From positions 10,529 to 74,528 of the forward strand of contig JAITRC010000007.1 of the NCBI GenBank assembly GCA_031288615.1: a DNA stretch of 64,000 nt. Direction: 5' to 3'. Source of the DNA: Tannerellaceae bacterium. Its GTDB lineage: Bacteria; Bacteroidota; Bacteroidia; Bacteroidales; Tannerellaceae. How positions within the stretch are numbered: the stretch's first letter is position 1; every line of letters starts with the position of its first letter. Under the pieces are notes generated by a model. That model made no database searches. It was not told where the DNA came from and worked only from the letters and a program-made list of their open reading frames with translations. A program made the translations under genes and the position numbers. This document shows positions 1 to 9,212 of the stretch, in pieces.

Positions 1-1926
1 TTACTGACCCATGTTACCCTGTTCGTCCTTGCAAAGGTATTCTTCTTCCATGAAAGTAATGAGTGCACGGTTAACCATTCTCATTCCTCCCTGCGTGGGA
101 TAGTTGCCGGAAAAGTACCAATCGCCGGGGTGATTAGGGCAGGAGGCATGGAGGCCGTCAATCGTCTGGTAAACGATCTCAATCTTCGATTGGATGGCAG
201 GGGAAGTGAGCATATCTGCCATTTTAGCGGATATATCTTTGTCGGTAAAAGGGGCATAGATGTCTTGGACATAGTTACGTAGAGGTTCAGTTTGACTACC
301 GTCCATTATTCGCTCTTCTTGCAGTTTGGCCTGCTCATAAGCCTCTTGAAGAATAGCTGTTTGCCCGTGTTCTTCCAGTAAAGTGACGGTAGCTTTGAAG
401 GTGATAAATTCATTCATGCGGGACATATCAATACCGTAGTAGTCAGGATAACGTACTTGAGGGGAGGAGGATACAATCACTATCTTCTTTGGATGGAGAC
501 GGTTCAGCATGTGGATAATACTCTGTCGAAGTGTCGTTCCGCGCACGATACTGTCGTCAATTATCACAAGGTTATCGACAAGAGGCTGCAAGCTACCGTA
601 GGTGATGTCGTAGACATGCGCCGCAAGGTCATTACGGCTTTGCCCTTCGGCGATGAAAGTGCGGAGTTTGATGTCTTTGATAGCCACTTTCTCGGTACGG
701 ATACGGAGAGAGAGTATCTGTTCTAACTCTTCCTCTTGAAGTAAATGAGTACGGTCGGCTATCCAGTCCTTTTTAAGTTTGTTGAGGTGATTGTCCAGCT
801 CCTCCAACATACCGTAGTAGGCGACTTCTGCTGTATTGGGGATAAAAGAGAAAACGGTATAGCGAAGGTCATGGTCTACCGCTTGCAAGATAGTATGGAC
901 GAGGTTGCCTCCGAGCCGCTTCCTCTCCTTATAGATATCCACGTCGCTACCGCGTGAAAAATAGATACGTTCAAATGAACAGGCGTGGTTGTTTGCCGGA
1001 GGCACAATTTGCGAAAGACGTACCTCACCGCCTTTGTTGATAAGAAGAGCTTCGCCGCGTTGTAATTCCGTCACTTTATCCGACTGAATGTCCATCACCG
1101 TCTGGATCACAGGGCGTTCGGAGGCGATGACGACAATTTCGTCATTGACGTAGTAAAAAGCAGGGCGGATACCCCAAGGATCACGTACGGCAAAAGTCTC
1201 TCCGCTTCCGGTCATCCCACCTATCACGAAACCTCCGTCCCAATCAGGCACACATTCCCGAAGCACATTCGAGAGGTCTATTCGCTGTTCGATCATTTCG
1301 GTCATATCCACTCCCATTTTCCCTTCCTCCTTACACTCGGCAAAGAGGCGCTCCACTTCACGGTCAAGGCGATGCCCCATTTGTTCGAGCATGATGTAGG
1401 TGTCGGAGTAATCGCGAGGATGCTGTCCGGTGGAGGTGATTTTGCGAAACACCTCATCTACGTTTGTCAGATTGAAATTACCGCAGAGTAAAAGGTTACG
1501 GGCACGCCAGTTATTTCGCCTCAGGAAAGGATGCACGTAAGAGATGCCGCATTTCCCTGTCGTACTGTACCGCAGATGGCCGAGATATAATTCACCTGCA
1601 AAAGGGACCTTTGCTTTTGCGAAAATAGGATCAGCCAACTCTTCTTTGGAGAAGTTTTTATAATGACAGTGAATAGAAGAGAATAGTTCTGCAATAGCTC
1701 CTGTCCCTGTCGCCCGTTCCCTGAACATGTACTCCTCTCCTACACGCGGATGTAGTTTAATACAGGCCAAACCGGCACCTTCCTGCCCCCGGTTATGCTG
1801 CTTTTCCATCAGGAGGTAGAGCTTATTCAGCCCGTATGTCCACGTCCCATATTTATGATAATAGAACTCCAAAGGCTTGAGTAACCGAACAATAGCTACT
1901 CCACATTCATGTTTTAACTCTTCCAT
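1..1926 (-). CDS. PurF-type amidophosphoribosyltransferase family protein
   Basis: A 641-residue protein combining an N-terminal class II glutamine amidotransferase domain with a C-terminal phosphoribosyltransferase domain, the PurF architecture that makes phosphoribosylamine from PRPP and glutamine in purine synthesis. The start at MEELKHECG was chosen over an upstream one because it leaves a seven-residue propeptide before Cys8, the expected N-terminal nucleophile, as in Bacillus PurF. The PRPP-binding loop VIIDDSIVRGTT lies near residue 480. It is longer than standard PurF (about 470-500 aa), with inserts and a C-terminal extension of more than 100 residues. As I recall, many Bacteroidales carry this long form beside a normal PurF, so the in vivo role is uncertain. 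The stop codon is at the very edge of the window. The gene is divergent from the zapA operon. Confidence 0.85.
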   Translation of the reverse strand: MEELKHECGVAIVRLLKPLEFYYHKYGTWTYGLNKLYLLMEKQHNRGQEGAGLACIKLHPRVGEEYMFRERATGTGAIAELFSSIHCHYKNFSKEELADPIFAKAKVPFAGELYLGHLRYSTTGKCGISYVHPFLRRNNWRARNLLLCGNFNLTNVDEVFRKITSTGQHPRDYSDTYIMLEQMGHRLDREVERLFAECKEEGKMGVDMTEMIEQRIDLSNVLRECVPDWDGGFVIGGMTGSGETFAVRDPWGIRPAFYYVNDEIVVIASERPVIQTVMDIQSDKVTELQRGEALLINKGGEVRLSQIVPPANNHACSFERIYFSRGSDVDIYKERKRLGGNLVHTILQAVDHDLRYTVFSFIPNTAEVAYYGMLEELDNHLNKLKKDWIADRTHLLQEEELEQILSLRIRTEKVAIKDIKLRTFIAEGQSRNDLAAHVYDITYGSLQPLVDNLVIIDDSIVRGTTLRQSIIHMLNRLHPKKIVIVSSSPQVRYPDYYGIDMSRMNEFITFKATVTLLEEHGQTAILQEAYEQAKLQEERIMDGSQTEPLRNYVQDIYAPFTDKDISAKMADMLTSPAIQSKIEIVYQTIDGLHASCPNHPGDWYFSGNYPTQGGMRMVNRALITFMEEEYLCKDEQGNMGQ

Positions 1927-2083
1927 CTCCCGGAGATTTATGCAGCCCCGAAAATACGTTATTATTATAGTTATAGCTACCTTATACTTCTGTTTTATTA
2001 TGGAATTGCTTTGAATATGAAATAGAAGTCTTGTCAATGACTGTTCCTTTGGGCAACAGTTTGGTAGAGTGGAGGTAAAGGTG

Positions 2084-2091
2084 TACTTTTG
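2084..2091 (+). promoter_or_regulatory. TAnnTTTG -7 element upstream of the coiled-coil/zapA/rny genes
   Basis: TACTTTTG matches the Bacteroidota -7 consensus. It lies 16 nt before the ATG pair at 2108/2111 and argues against a start further upstream at 2069. Confidence 0.6.
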
Positions 2092-2107
2092 TGAGGAAAT
2101 TAGCCGG

Positions 2108-2401
2108 ATGATGGCAGAGGATCATAGAGTGTTGCTGGCGGAATTTGAAGTTCGTGTTCGTGATTTGATAGCACATTGCGAGAAGCAGAAGTGTAAGATC
2201 GGCGAATTGGAAGGAGCTTTAGCCGCAACCAAAGTTGATTTGCACCATGCGGAAGAGCGAATTAAAATGTTGGAAGCCCAAAGAGACAATATATTGGCGG
2301 CACGTGTTGTGGCAATGCATGAAGGCGATGTACGGCGTGCGAAAGAGCGGATAGTGAGAATGATACGAGAGGTGAATAATTGTATTGCGTTAGCTGAATG
2401 A
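2108..2401 (+). CDS. small coiled-coil protein upstream of ZapA
   Basis: A protein of about 97 residues, almost entirely heptad-like (long runs of E, K, R, L, A), predicted as one extended coiled coil with no signal peptide or membrane segment. The start follows the -7 element at 2084. It ends in an ATGA overlap with zapA, so the two are translationally coupled. That position suggests a cell-division accessory of ZapB-like character, but this is inference from layout; I do not recognise a named family. Confidence 0.7.
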   Translation: MMAEDHRVLLAEFEVRVRDLIAHCEKQKCKIGELEGALAATKVDLHHAEERIKMLEAQRDNILAARVVAMHEGDVRRAKERIVRMIREVNNCIALAE

Positions 2402-2718
2402 GTGTGGGAGCAAGTGACATGTTCTTAATACACGTGGATATAGGTAAAGGTTCTTACGGATTGCGCGTGCGGCGCGATGAAGAGTACCTTTATCGCCGTG
2501 CAGCAGAGGAAGTGCGTGCGGTATTACTCCGCTTTGAACAGCGGTACGGAGGCGAAGCGAAGCAAGAGACGACGGATTTGTTGGCGATGACAGCATTGCA
2601 GTTGGCTACGGAGATGATTAGGTTGCGCGAGCGAAACGATACAACTCCTTTCGTAGAAGTATTGCAGCGTTTAACAAGTGAGGTTAGTACATATCTGGAA
2701 GTTAGCCGTATTACGTAA
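2398..2718 (+). CDS. zapA: cell division protein ZapA
   Basis: A 106-residue ZapA-family protein, the small FtsZ-associated factor that promotes Z-ring bundling. The N-terminal beta-rich part (HVDIGKGSYGLRVRRDEE) precedes the helical dimerisation region, with the typical DLLAMTALQLATEM segment near residues 60-75. The length matches the family. The start overlaps the stop of the upstream coiled-coil gene (ATGA), and RNase Y follows after about 60 nt. Bacteroidota often keep zapA next to rny. Confidence 0.85.
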   Translation: MSVGASDMFLIHVDIGKGSYGLRVRRDEEYLYRRAAEEVRAVLLRFEQRYGGEAKQETTDLLAMTALQLATEMIRLRERNDTTPFVEVLQRLTSEVSTYLEVSRIT

Positions 2719-2777
2719 CGTAAGATGCGGCGTAGAGGATATGTTTACCTACATAGTATAAGTAAAATGATAAGAAG

Positions 2778-4331
2778 ATGGAATTAGCAATAGTGGGTAT
2801 TGTTGCCTTTTTAGTAGGAGGAACAGCAGGGTGGTTTGGAACACGTTCACTCGGCCGGTCAAGCTACAACCATATTATTGAGGAGGCGAATAGAGAGGCA
2901 GAAGCGATTAAAAAAGGTAAGTTGCTGGAAGTGAAGGAGAAATTTTTTCTCTTGAAAGCAGACTTGGAAAAGCAAGTAGCCCTGCGTACGGCGAGGATAC
3001 AGTCTTCAGAAGCAAGTATACAGTCGACAGAAATAAAACTGAAACAACAAGCACAGACCTTCGCACAGCAACAGGAAGAATTGCGACGCAAAAGCAATGA
3101 AGTGAATGCTTGCAAGGAAAATCTTGCGGCGAAAGAGGCGTTGCTTGAAAAGAAAAAGCTGGAAGTAGAACAGTTGCGCCAGACAGAGGTGGAACGTCTT
3201 GAGGCCGTATCGGGTTTGTCTGTGGATGAGGCAAAAGTGCGCTTAGTCGAATCTCTTAAGGATGAAGCCCGAACACAAGCCAGTGCTCACATTGATGAAA
3301 TCATGGAAGAGGCGAAGATGACGGCTAATAAGGAAGCCCGAAGAATCGTCATCCAGACTATTCAGCGTGTGGCGACGGAAACGGCGGTAGAAAATGCGGT
3401 GACAGTGTTTCATATTGACTCTGATGAGGTCAAAGGGCGTATCATTGGGCGTGAGGGACGCAATATCCGTGCGTTGGAGGCGGCAACAGGAGTGGAAATT
3501 GTGGTGGATGATACGCCGGAAGCTATTGTGTTATCGGGTTTTGATCCGGTGCGTCGTGAAGTAGCCCGCCTTGCTTTGCATCAATTGGTGCAGGATGGGC
3601 GAATTCATCCGGCACGAATTGAAGAGATTGTGGATCGTGTTAAACAACAAGTAGAAGATGAGATTGTTGAAACCGGTAAACGGACGACAATAGATATGGG
3701 GGTACATGGACTACACCCCGAGTTAGTACGTATGGTGGGTCGTATGAAATATCGTTCTTCATACGGACAAAATTTGTTGCAGCATGCGCGGGAGACAGCG
3801 AACTTGTGTGCGGCAATGGCGTCGGAACTTGGATTGGATCCGAAGAAAGCAAAACGTGCAGGACTATTGCATGATATTGGTAAAGTGCCTGATGATGAGC
3901 CGGAATTGCCGCATGCTGTATTAGGGATGAAGCTTTGCGAAAAATATAAGGAGAAACCGGAAATTTGTAATGCGGTGGGTTCCCATCATGATGAGATAGA
4001 GATGCAAACGCTGATTGCCCCCATCGTTCAGGTGTGTGACGCCATATCAGGCGCTCGTCCGGGCGCCCGTCGCGAAGTGGCAGAAGCATATATTAAGCGA
4101 CTGACTGATCTGGAGCAGTTAGGCTTGTCGTACCCCGGAGTAGAAAAAACATACGCTATCCAAGCAGGACGTGAACTGCGCGTAATCGTAGGAGCCGACC
4201 AGATAGATGATGAGGCGACGGAAATTCTTTCTCAGGAAATAGCTAAGAAGATTCAAGACGAGATGACCTATCCGGGACAAGTGAAGATTACGGTCATACG
4301 CGAGACGCGAGCCGTAAGTTATGCGAAGTGA
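2778..4331 (+). CDS. rny: ribonuclease Y
   Basis: A 517-residue endoribonuclease that starts bulk mRNA decay at the inner membrane. Order: one N-terminal membrane helix (residues 1-20); a long charged coiled coil to about residue 150; a KH RNA-binding domain with [15 protein letters not shown] near residues 218-232; and an HD domain with the metal-binding His-Asp pair in [12 protein letters not shown] near residue 364 and a second histidine cluster at GSHHDEIE. Length and order are exactly those of the family. It follows zapA on the same strand and is probably co-transcribed from 2084. Confidence 0.95.
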   Translation: MELAIVGIVAFLVGGTAGWFGTRSLGRSSYNHIIEEANREAEAIKKGKLLEVKEKFFLLKADLEKQVALRTARIQSSEASIQSTEIKLKQQAQTFAQQQEELRRKSNEVNACKENLAAKEALLEKKKLEVEQLRQTEVERLEAVSGLSVDEAKVRLVESLKDEARTQASAHIDEIMEEAKMTANKEARRIVIQTIQRVATETAVENAVTVFHIDSDEVKGRIIGREGRNIRALEAATGVEIVVDDTPEAIVLSGFDPVRREVARLALHQLVQDGRIHPARIEEIVDRVKQQVEDEIVETGKRTTIDMGVHGLHPELVRMVGRMKYRSSYGQNLLQHARETANLCAAMASELGLDPKKAKRAGLLHDIGKVPDDEPELPHAVLGMKLCEKYKEKPEICNAVGSHHDEIEMQTLIAPIVQVCDAISGARPGARREVAEAYIKRLTDLEQLGLSYPGVEKTYAIQAGRELRVIVGADQIDDEATEILSQEIAKKIQDEMTYPGQVKITVIRETRAVSYAK

Positions 4332-4365
4332 AGGTGAGGCTTGAGAAAGGAGAAGTTGATCGTTG

Positions 4366-4398
4366 AAATAAAAAACGCCGAGGCAGATACCTCGGCGT
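4366..4398 (-). terminator. intrinsic terminator for the ferredoxin gene
   Basis: A 9-bp GC-rich stem (ACGCCGAGG at 4375-4383 with CCTCGGCGT at 4390-4398, 6-nt loop). Read on the - strand it is followed by a T-rich run, as expected downstream of the ferredoxin. It also separates this gene from rny, which converges on it. Confidence 0.8.
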
Positions 4399-4444
4399 CA
4401 TTAGGGTGGATAAGCCCCAATAGGTTAAAGTAACCCCAAATACT

Positions 4445-4615
4445 CTACTTGGCAGGATGGATAGCCTCAGTAGGGCAGGCATCCGCGCAAGAAGCACATT
4501 CGGTGCAGAGAGAGGGATTGATGGAATACTTGTCTCCTTCAGAGATAGCTTCCATCGGACACTCGCTGATACAAGTGCCACAAGCGATACATTCTTCATT
4601 GATTACGTAAGCCAT
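4445..4615 (-). CDS. 2[4Fe-4S] ferredoxin
   Basis: A 56-residue bacterial-type ferredoxin, MAYVINEECIACGTC onward. It has two complete C-x2-C-x2-C-x3-C-P motifs (CIACGTCISECP and CTECASCADACP), so it should bind two cubane clusters and act as a low-potential cytosolic electron carrier. The size is typical of clostridial-type ferredoxins, which are universal in Bacteroidales and serve pyruvate:ferredoxin oxidoreductase and similar enzymes. It has its own -7 element (4661-4668) and terminator (4366-4398), so it is monocistronic. Confidence 0.95.
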   Translation of the reverse strand: MAYVINEECIACGTCISECPMEAISEGDKYSINPSLCTECASCADACPTEAIHPAK

Positions 4616-4660
4616 AACAATTCTCTTTTAGTTTGAACATGTAGATACCATTAGACGGCT

Positions 4661-4668
4661 CAAAGGTA
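4661..4668 (-). promoter_or_regulatory. -7 element of the ferredoxin promoter
   Basis: CAAAGGTA on + reads TACCTTTG on -. It lies 45 nt upstream of the ferredoxin ATG and almost back to back with the MFS promoter. Confidence 0.6.
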
Positions 4669-4702
4669 AAGATAATTCGATTATCACCTAAACATTAATA
4701 GA

Positions 4703-4710
4703 TACATTTG
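4703..4710 (+). promoter_or_regulatory. -7 element of the MFS/radical SAM operon
   Basis: TACATTTG, 10 nt before the ATG at 4721. It supports that start and implies a very short leader. Confidence 0.6.
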
Positions 4711-4720
4711 CGGGATTCGG

Positions 4721-5914
4721 ATGAAGGAGCAATTATACGAGAAAGGACAGACGGCTTTCGGGGTGCTGGCCACGTTGAGTGTGGCGCACTGCCTGAACGA
4801 TATGATGCAATCGGTGATCATGGCTTCCTATCCGCTGGTCAAGGAGGAACTGGGTTTGACATTTGCCCAGATTGGTCTGATCACGTTGGCATACCAAATA
4901 GCAGCATCGGTATTTCAGCCGGTTGTAGGGTTGATCTTCGACCGTTTCCCTTTGTCCCGTTCATTGCAGTTGGGGATGAGTTTTACGTGGATAGGGCTTA
5001 TTTTGCTTGGATGGGTGTCGTCGTTGGATGGGGTGTTGGTGTCGGTTTTTTTGGTAGGGATGGGGTCATCGGTTTTTCATCCGGAAGCTTCCCGCATCAC
5101 CTCATTGGCATCGGGAGGGAAACGAGGATTGGCACAATCTATCTTCCAAGTAGGGGGTAATTTCGGAACATCAATAGGCCCGTTACTGATAGCATTGTTA
5201 ATAGTGCCATACGGCCGTAGTCATTTGTCTCTTTTCGGGTTGGTTGCGGCGGGAGGTATTCTTGTGATGACACCGGCATGCCGGTGGTTCAAAGAATATC
5301 TAAAGGAATCAAAGGATAGGTTGAAGTCGGAAAACTGTGTGGAACGACCGTTGCCGTTAGGCACTACCGTGTGGTCAATAGGGATCTTGCTACTGCTCAT
5401 TTTTTCCAAGTATATCTACATGGCAAGTTTGTCAAGTTACTATACCTTTTACTTGATAGAAAAATTTGGGGTGTCGGTGCAAAGCTCACAGTTATGCTTG
5501 TGTGTTTTTCTGGTGGCACTCGCAATAGGTACATTGTTGGGAGGCCCGTTGGGAGATAGGTTTGGCCGGAAGTATGTGATATGGTTCTCCATATTGGGTA
5601 CGGCACCGTTTTCCTTGTTGATGCCGTATGTAGGATTTGGCTGGACGGTGGTATTGAGTTTCTGCATCGGTTTGATGCTTGCGTCGGCCTTTCCGGCTAT
5701 TCTGGTATATGCACAGGAGCTGTTGCCTTACAAACTGGGGCTTATCTCAGGACTTTTTTTTGGATTGGCGTTTGGGGTGGCCGGGATTTCATCGGCTGTA
5801 TTGGGAAAGATTGCGGATGTACGGGGAATAGAAGCTGTCTACCAGGCAGTGGCCTATATGCCGTTGATAGGTATGGTGACGTGGTTCCTACCTGACTTGA
5901 AAAAAAGAGGATGA
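4721..5914 (+). CDS. MFS transporter, fosmidomycin-resistance (Fsr) type
   Basis: A 397-residue major facilitator with about 12 hydrophobic segments. The first segment, AHCLNDMMQSVI, and the following PLVKEELGLTFAQIGL and GLIFDRF loop match the Fsr efflux subgroup of the MFS. A second half-repeat loop, GGPLGDRFGRK, is also visible. The substrate cannot be told from sequence; family members export fosmidomycin or other small molecules. The stop overlaps the start of a radical SAM gene (ATGA), so the two are translationally coupled and may work on one metabolite. Confidence 0.85.
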   Translation: MKEQLYEKGQTAFGVLATLSVAHCLNDMMQSVIMASYPLVKEELGLTFAQIGLITLAYQIAASVFQPVVGLIFDRFPLSRSLQLGMSFTWIGLILLGWVSSLDGVLVSVFLVGMGSSVFHPEASRITSLASGGKRGLAQSIFQVGGNFGTSIGPLLIALLIVPYGRSHLSLFGLVAAGGILVMTPACRWFKEYLKESKDRLKSENCVERPLPLGTTVWSIGILLLLIFSKYIYMASLSSYYTFYLIEKFGVSVQSSQLCLCVFLVALAIGTLLGGPLGDRFGRKYVIWFSILGTAPFSLLMPYVGFGWTVVLSFCIGLMLASAFPAILVYAQELLPYKLGLISGLFFGLAFGVAGISSAVLGKIADVRGIEAVYQAVAYMPLIGMVTWFLPDLKKRG

Positions 5915-6813
5915 TAAGGAAGTTGGCATATCTGGGCTTGTGGTTTGTGCGTGCACGTTTCATGGGGAGACAGGCACCGCTTCAGACGGTATTATTTATT
6001 TCGGATCAATGTAATCTTTCATGTAAGCACTGTTCGGTTTATCGGCATGAACATCCTCATGTCAAGAGTTATGAGCAGGTTAGAGAAGAACTGGAGTATT
6101 CATACCGGATAGGCTCACGGTTCGTGGATTTCGAAGGAGGTGAGCCGACACTCTGGCGAGATGGTGATCACGACCTCAATTCCCTTATCCGCTTGGCTAA
6201 ACAAATAGGCTTTTTTTCCACGACGATTACAACGAATGCCCAGCAACCTTTTGCCGGTTCAGAAGCGGATTCTATTTGGGTGAGCCTTGACGGCTTGGGA
6301 GCGTACCACGATGATATACGGGGAGCCGGATCTTTTGAACGGTTGTGCCGGAACATTGCTACGGCCGCGCATCCCCACCTGAGTGCTAATATGGTGATCA
6401 ATGCACGTAATTATACCTCTGTGGAAGAGACGATACAATTCGCCCGCGATAGTCCCTACATCCGTTCTATCTCGCTCAACTTCCACACACCTTATGCGGG
6501 AACGGAAGACCTCTTCCTGGATCAGGAGAGACGTTCAGAGGTGATAGAGTTGATTATCCGGCTTAAACGACAAGGGTACCCTATTATGAACTCGGTGTCG
6601 GGGTTAAGTTTGATGCGCTTTCCGCAAGAGAACGGGAAAAGGCAGTGTTGGGTAACCAACTTTATCATGCCGGAGGGAGAAAAGTTGGCGGAGTGCCAAG
6701 GGAGGAAGGCCGGGGTATGTGGATACTGTGGCTTCGCAATGGCTGGAGAGATGCAGGCGGTATTCTCTTTCAAACTTGACACATTGTTGGCGGGGATGAA
6801 TTTACGGCTATAG
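5911..6813 (+). CDS. radical SAM protein
   Basis: A 300-residue radical SAM enzyme. The cluster-binding motif C-x3-C-x2-C (CNLSCKHC, Cys34/38/41) is complete, followed by the SAM-contacting FEGGEPTLW segment near residue 72 and a VSLDG strand near residue 118. The C-terminal part has more cysteines (QCW, CQGRKAGVCGYCGF) that could bind an auxiliary cluster as in SPASM/Twitch proteins. The substrate is unknown. It overlaps the upstream transporter gene by 4 nt, which suggests a joint role. purC follows after 55 nt. Confidence 0.85.
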   Translation: MIRKLAYLGLWFVRARFMGRQAPLQTVLFISDQCNLSCKHCSVYRHEHPHVKSYEQVREELEYSYRIGSRFVDFEGGEPTLWRDGDHDLNSLIRLAKQIGFFSTTITTNAQQPFAGSEADSIWVSLDGLGAYHDDIRGAGSFERLCRNIATAAHPHLSANMVINARNYTSVEETIQFARDSPYIRSISLNFHTPYAGTEDLFLDQERRSEVIELIIRLKRQGYPIMNSVSGLSLMRFPQENGKRQCWVTNFIMPEGEKLAECQGRKAGVCGYCGFAMAGEMQAVFSFKLDTLLAGMNLRL

Positions 6814-6868
6814 AAAGGTTTCGGGTATGTAAAACAACATTCATTCACTTCTGTAAAGAAATAGGACA

Positions 6869-7828
6869 ATGGCATTGACAAGGACAGATTTTCATTTCCC
6901 CGGACAGCGGGAGATTTATCGAGGGAAAGTACGCGACGTTTACAAGATTGGGGATGATGTGCTGGTGATGGTGGCGACAGACCGTATTTCCGCTTTCGAT
7001 GTGATACTTCCCGAAGCGATTCCGCATAAGGGGCAGGTATTGAATTGTATTGCGGCGGACTTTCTTGACGCTACGGCGGATATCTGCCCTAACTGGAAAC
7101 TGTCGGTACCTGATCCAATGGCTACCATCGGGGTGCAGTGTACAGGTTTCCCTGTGGAGATGGTGGTACGGGGATACCTTTGCGGAAGTGCGTGGCGTGC
7201 CTACCAAAGGGGCGTGCGTTGTATCTGTGGTATTGTGTTGCCTGACGGATTACGGGAAAACGAGCGTTTCCCCACACCCATCATCACGCCGACTACTAAG
7301 GCGGAGATAGGTCGGCACGACCAGGACATTTCCCGCGAAGAAATCCTTGAACAAGGCTTGGTTTCGGAATCGGATTATGCAGAGATAGAGCGTTATACGC
7401 ACTTGCTTTTTGCACGTGGTACGGAGATAGCTGCACGTCGGGGATTGATCCTTGTAGACACAAAGTACGAGTTTGGGCACCGTGAGGGACGCATCTATTT
7501 GATTGATGAGATACATACTCCCGACTCTTCACGGTACTTTTATATCGACGGCTACGAAGAACGCTTTGCCCAAGGGAAAACACCGCGCCAACTCTCTAAG
7601 GAATTTGTGCGTGAATGGCTGATAGAAAATGGCTTTCGTGGTGAGGCGGGACAAAAAATACCGCCGATGACACCCACCATAGTGGCAGGTATCAGCGAGC
7701 GGTATATTGAACTCTTCGAGCAGATTACAGGGCGGCCGTTTGTGCGTGAAAACGACGGCGATTTACATACCCGTATCGCTCAAAATGTGAAAGATGCCCT
7801 TGACAAATTACCGGCGGTTTACCACTGA
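6869..7828 (+). CDS. purC: phosphoribosylaminoimidazole-succinocarboxamide synthase
   Basis: SAICAR synthetase, 319 residues, joining aspartate to CAIR in purine synthesis. Family signatures: [14 protein letters not shown] near the N terminus (ATP-binding strand), [10 protein letters not shown], the [11 protein letters not shown] block, and the [10 protein letters not shown] / [12 protein letters not shown] segments with metal- and substrate-binding acids. The length fits the long form. It converges with the DUF5723 gene, overlapping its 3' end by 10 nt. Confidence 0.95.
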   Translation: MALTRTDFHFPGQREIYRGKVRDVYKIGDDVLVMVATDRISAFDVILPEAIPHKGQVLNCIAADFLDATADICPNWKLSVPDPMATIGVQCTGFPVEMVVRGYLCGSAWRAYQRGVRCICGIVLPDGLRENERFPTPIITPTTKAEIGRHDQDISREEILEQGLVSESDYAEIERYTHLLFARGTEIAARRGLILVDTKYEFGHREGRIYLIDEIHTPDSSRYFYIDGYEERFAQGKTPRQLSKEFVREWLIENGFRGEAGQKIPPMTPTIVAGISERYIELFEQITGRPFVRENDGDLHTRIAQNVKDALDKLPAVYH

Positions 7829-9183
7829 GCGGCTATTCCGAGGTGAATGTTCGCTGCCGTAGCACTAACGGGCAAAAACTGCGGTGTAACTTTCGTTAAC
7901 ATGTAGTCACTCCCCAAAAAGAAATTAAGGCCTTTAGGGGAGAAGTTAATGGCCAGACCAAAGGTCTTGAAATTGCTATGTACGGCAGAGTAGCTCAACG
8001 AAGCGGCAAACCAATTGGCGGGACGGTAATTGGCAGAGGCAGTCAGCTCCGTGTAGATGCCGAGTGGATTGAAGCGGGTAGTAGAGAGGAGCCCTGCCCC
8101 CAGTTTGTTTTCGAAGAAGGTATACTCACCGCCTAACAACACCGTAGTGGCGAGCATGGTTGTGAGACTTTTCTCCTCTTGTGAAGGATAGAAGTGGGCT
8201 AACTCCATGAGTTTATCAGTCTGCTCGGTGAATTTATCGGCACCACCGCCATCAAGGATATTCAACTCTTCAAAGTTCAATTCCATACCACCGTTCGGAA
8301 TGGACGATTTGGCGTAAGCAGACTTTCCCCAAGAAATGAAACCAAGATCAAGGATAGATGCTGAGAGGGTCAGGTTATCAAGTAATTGATAGGTTGCTCC
8401 CAGATCAACGGCAGCTCCGAAACCCGCAGGAGAGAAAGAACCGCCCTCCAAACCGGTAATAAACTCATCGTCTTCATCTTCTTTAAACTTGAAGTCTCCG
8501 GGAAGCGCTGCGGTAAGTGTTCCTTCGGCATTTGCAGTCCAGATGTCATCCGACAGTGTCGCATCAAAACGGTCGAATGTGACTTTGGCAGCCCCCAATC
8601 CGGAGAGGAACTTGAATTTACCTCCGACGGTCAGCTTATCGTTGATAGGGCGGGAATAACCTGCGGATAGTTCTACCCACGCACTCACGTCAAATCCGGT
8701 TGCGGACATATCATATTTACCGGTTTCGGCTTTAGTTACAAAGCGGAAAAGGTCTTTGGGTAATGTCGCTTGAAAGCCTCCGCGTATAGCAGCCCCCACC
8801 GTCCAAAAGGCTGTTCCCGTCCGCCAACCGACCTGGACAATGTCCGTCCGGAGGTCTAAACTCAGCTTATTCTTGTGATGAAGTGCAGAGAGAAACTTGT
8901 CGGGGTCCTGTCCGCTGTTGAGGAAAGTCCGGAGGCTTTTGTCTTCGGAATCAGGGTAAAGAAGGTTATTAATGGCCAAGCCATCCGTGGCGGCATTTAA
9001 AGTAAAAGCACCGATGCCAGGGATACTTACAAAACTTCTTTCGGCTTGAAAGGCGGGATTGAGAGTGGTACGAGCTATGGATTTATCCATGAAATAAGCC
9101 GTCCGAATCTGCGCGGAAAGAGTCTGGAATGACCCCACACAGATGATAGCTACAATGAGCAGGAAAGCGTGTAAATGTTTCAT
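7819..9183 (-). CDS. DUF5723-type outer-membrane barrel protein
   Basis: A 454-residue protein with a cleavable signal peptide (hydrophobic stretch ending near LSAQ, residue 25), then alternating amphipathic strands and a C-terminal aromatic residue (AAQW), as in outer-membrane beta barrels. The N-terminal [20 protein letters not shown] segment is typical of the DUF5723 family of Bacteroidota. Function unknown. It lies 29 nt downstream of a lipoprotein gene on the same strand, so the two probably form an operon and may work together at the outer membrane. Confidence 0.75.
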   Translation of the reverse strand: MKHLHAFLLIVAIICVGSFQTLSAQIRTAYFMDKSIARTTLNPAFQAERSFVSIPGIGAFTLNAATDGLAINNLLYPDSEDKSLRTFLNSGQDPDKFLSALHHKNKLSLDLRTDIVQVGWRTGTAFWTVGAAIRGGFQATLPKDLFRFVTKAETGKYDMSATGFDVSAWVELSAGYSRPINDKLTVGGKFKFLSGLGAAKVTFDRFDATLSDDIWTANAEGTLTAALPGDFKFKEDEDDEFITGLEGGSFSPAGFGAAVDLGATYQLLDNLTLSASILDLGFISWGKSAYAKSSIPNGGMELNFEELNILDGGGADKFTEQTDKLMELAHFYPSQEEKSLTTMLATTVLLGGEYTFFENKLGAGLLSTTRFNPLGIYTELTASANYRPANWFAASLSYSAVHSNFKTFGLAINFSPKGLNFFLGSDYMLTKVTPQFLPVSATAANIHLGIAAQW

Positions 9184-9212
9184 ATCTCTTATTATTTTTC
9201 TTGTCTATCCGA

